13,098 nt of DNA from Dehalococcoidia bacterium (GTDB lineage: Bacteria > Chloroflexota > Dehalococcoidia > Dehalococcoidales > RBG-16-60-22): positions 1 to 13,098 of the forward strand of contig JAUWYU010000027.1 of assembly GCA_030615655.1 (NCBI GenBank), written 5' to 3'. The notes beneath the pieces are model-generated. The model did not search any database and was not told the origin of the DNA. It worked only from the letters and a program-made list of their open reading frames with translations. A program made the translations under genes and the position numbers. Each line of letters starts with the position of its first letter. Within the stretch, counting starts at the first letter, position 1. Shown here in pieces: positions 12,934 through 13,098 of this stretch.

Positions 12934-12960
12934 CACTTTGGTCACAGTTACAAAAGTACC

Positions 12961-13098
12961 ATGATAATAAAGACAAGAGTCTTCGAAATGGCCAATGGCA
13001 AATACCACAACCTGTCCGACCTGGCCAGGGCTATGGAACTGTCAGTAAGCCAGGTTTATCGGGTTCGTGAAGGTAAACGCGGCATTAACGAGAAATTT
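12961..13098 (+). CDS. Helix-turn-helix regulator, partial (3' end beyond window)
   Basis: The first 46 codons of a gene that stays open to the window end. The protein begins MIIKTRVFEMANGKYHNLSD, and residues about 18-40 (LSDLARAMELSVSQVYRV, then REGKRGIN) form a clear helix-turn-helix of the Cro/LuxR-like small regulator type, with SVSQVYRV as recognition helix. I associate this short N-terminal architecture with Dehalococcoidia proteins of unknown function, from memory. The ATG at 12961 has no clear Shine-Dalgarno; the ATG at 12988 is an alternative, but the earlier start keeps the conserved-looking IIKTRVFE. The strong promoter and CAATTGG repeats upstream suggest autoregulation. Confidence 0.75.
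   Translation, partial: MIIKTRVFEMANGKYHNLSDLARAMELSVSQVYRVREGKRGINEKF

Noticed and set aside
1..13098. CRISPR array, transposon, prophage or toxin-antitoxin locus
   Set aside because: I looked for regularly spaced repeats, transposase motifs, terminal inverted repeats with target duplications and paired small genes, and found none. The window is mostly ordinary chromosomal genes.

Overview
The window looks like chromosomal DNA of a Chloroflexota bacterium, most probably class Dehalococcoidia. This is inference from the gene set: a bacterial Elp3 without the N-terminal extension of eukaryotic Elp3, a DUF4382 lipoprotein, a short Cro-like helix-turn-helix protein of a type I associate with Dehalococcoidia, and G/C-rich REP-like hairpins between genes. 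No tRNA, rRNA, CRISPR array, transposase or phage gene was seen.

Left block (1-2328, minus strand). A PAS-STAS regulator (2328-1510), CoA-transferase subunit A (1491-790) and subunit B (765-79) form one operon behind a strong sigma70-like promoter (-35 at 2390-2395, -10 at 2366-2371). It continues off the left edge into a gene whose first seven codons are visible behind a near-perfect ribosome binding site. Both CoA-transferase genes start with TTG.

Plus-strand block (2469-4914). A metallo-beta-lactamase-fold hydrolase, a four-helix membrane protein and a PF06262-type zinc metallopeptidase are closely spaced and share a promoter at 2422-2450. Next is a separately transcribed DUF4382 lipoprotein with an extremely glutamate-rich C-terminal tail encoded by a repetitive purine tract.

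Wobble-uridine block (4950-7164). Elp3 (minus) is divergent from a Trm9/ALKBH8-like methyltransferase (plus). The intergenic space holds two strong hairpins, the second running into the GTG start of the methyltransferase. In eukaryotes these two activities act in sequence at U34 of tRNA, so this may be a bacterial mcm5U pathway.

Competence block (7209-10157, minus). comEA and comEC, adjacent and intact, encode the DNA receptor and channel of natural transformation. A promoter is visible at 10249-10276.

Potassium block (10342-12831, minus). A 49-residue Arg-rich small ORF is followed by a two-helix ion-channel-like protein whose filter reads TQGAN instead of the canonical TVGYG, and then by an operon of a UspA-type protein with a degenerate ATP motif, an RCK_N-only TrkA protein and a full-length TrkA. 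No TrkH/KtrB pore subunit lies in the window, so the odd channel is the only visible membrane partner for the two RCK proteins. The small ORF and the channel share an Arg-rich N-terminal pattern.

Right edge (12893-13098, plus). A consensus promoter (TTGACA, 17 nt, TATAAT) flanked by CAATTGG repeats drives a helix-turn-helix gene cut off by the window end.
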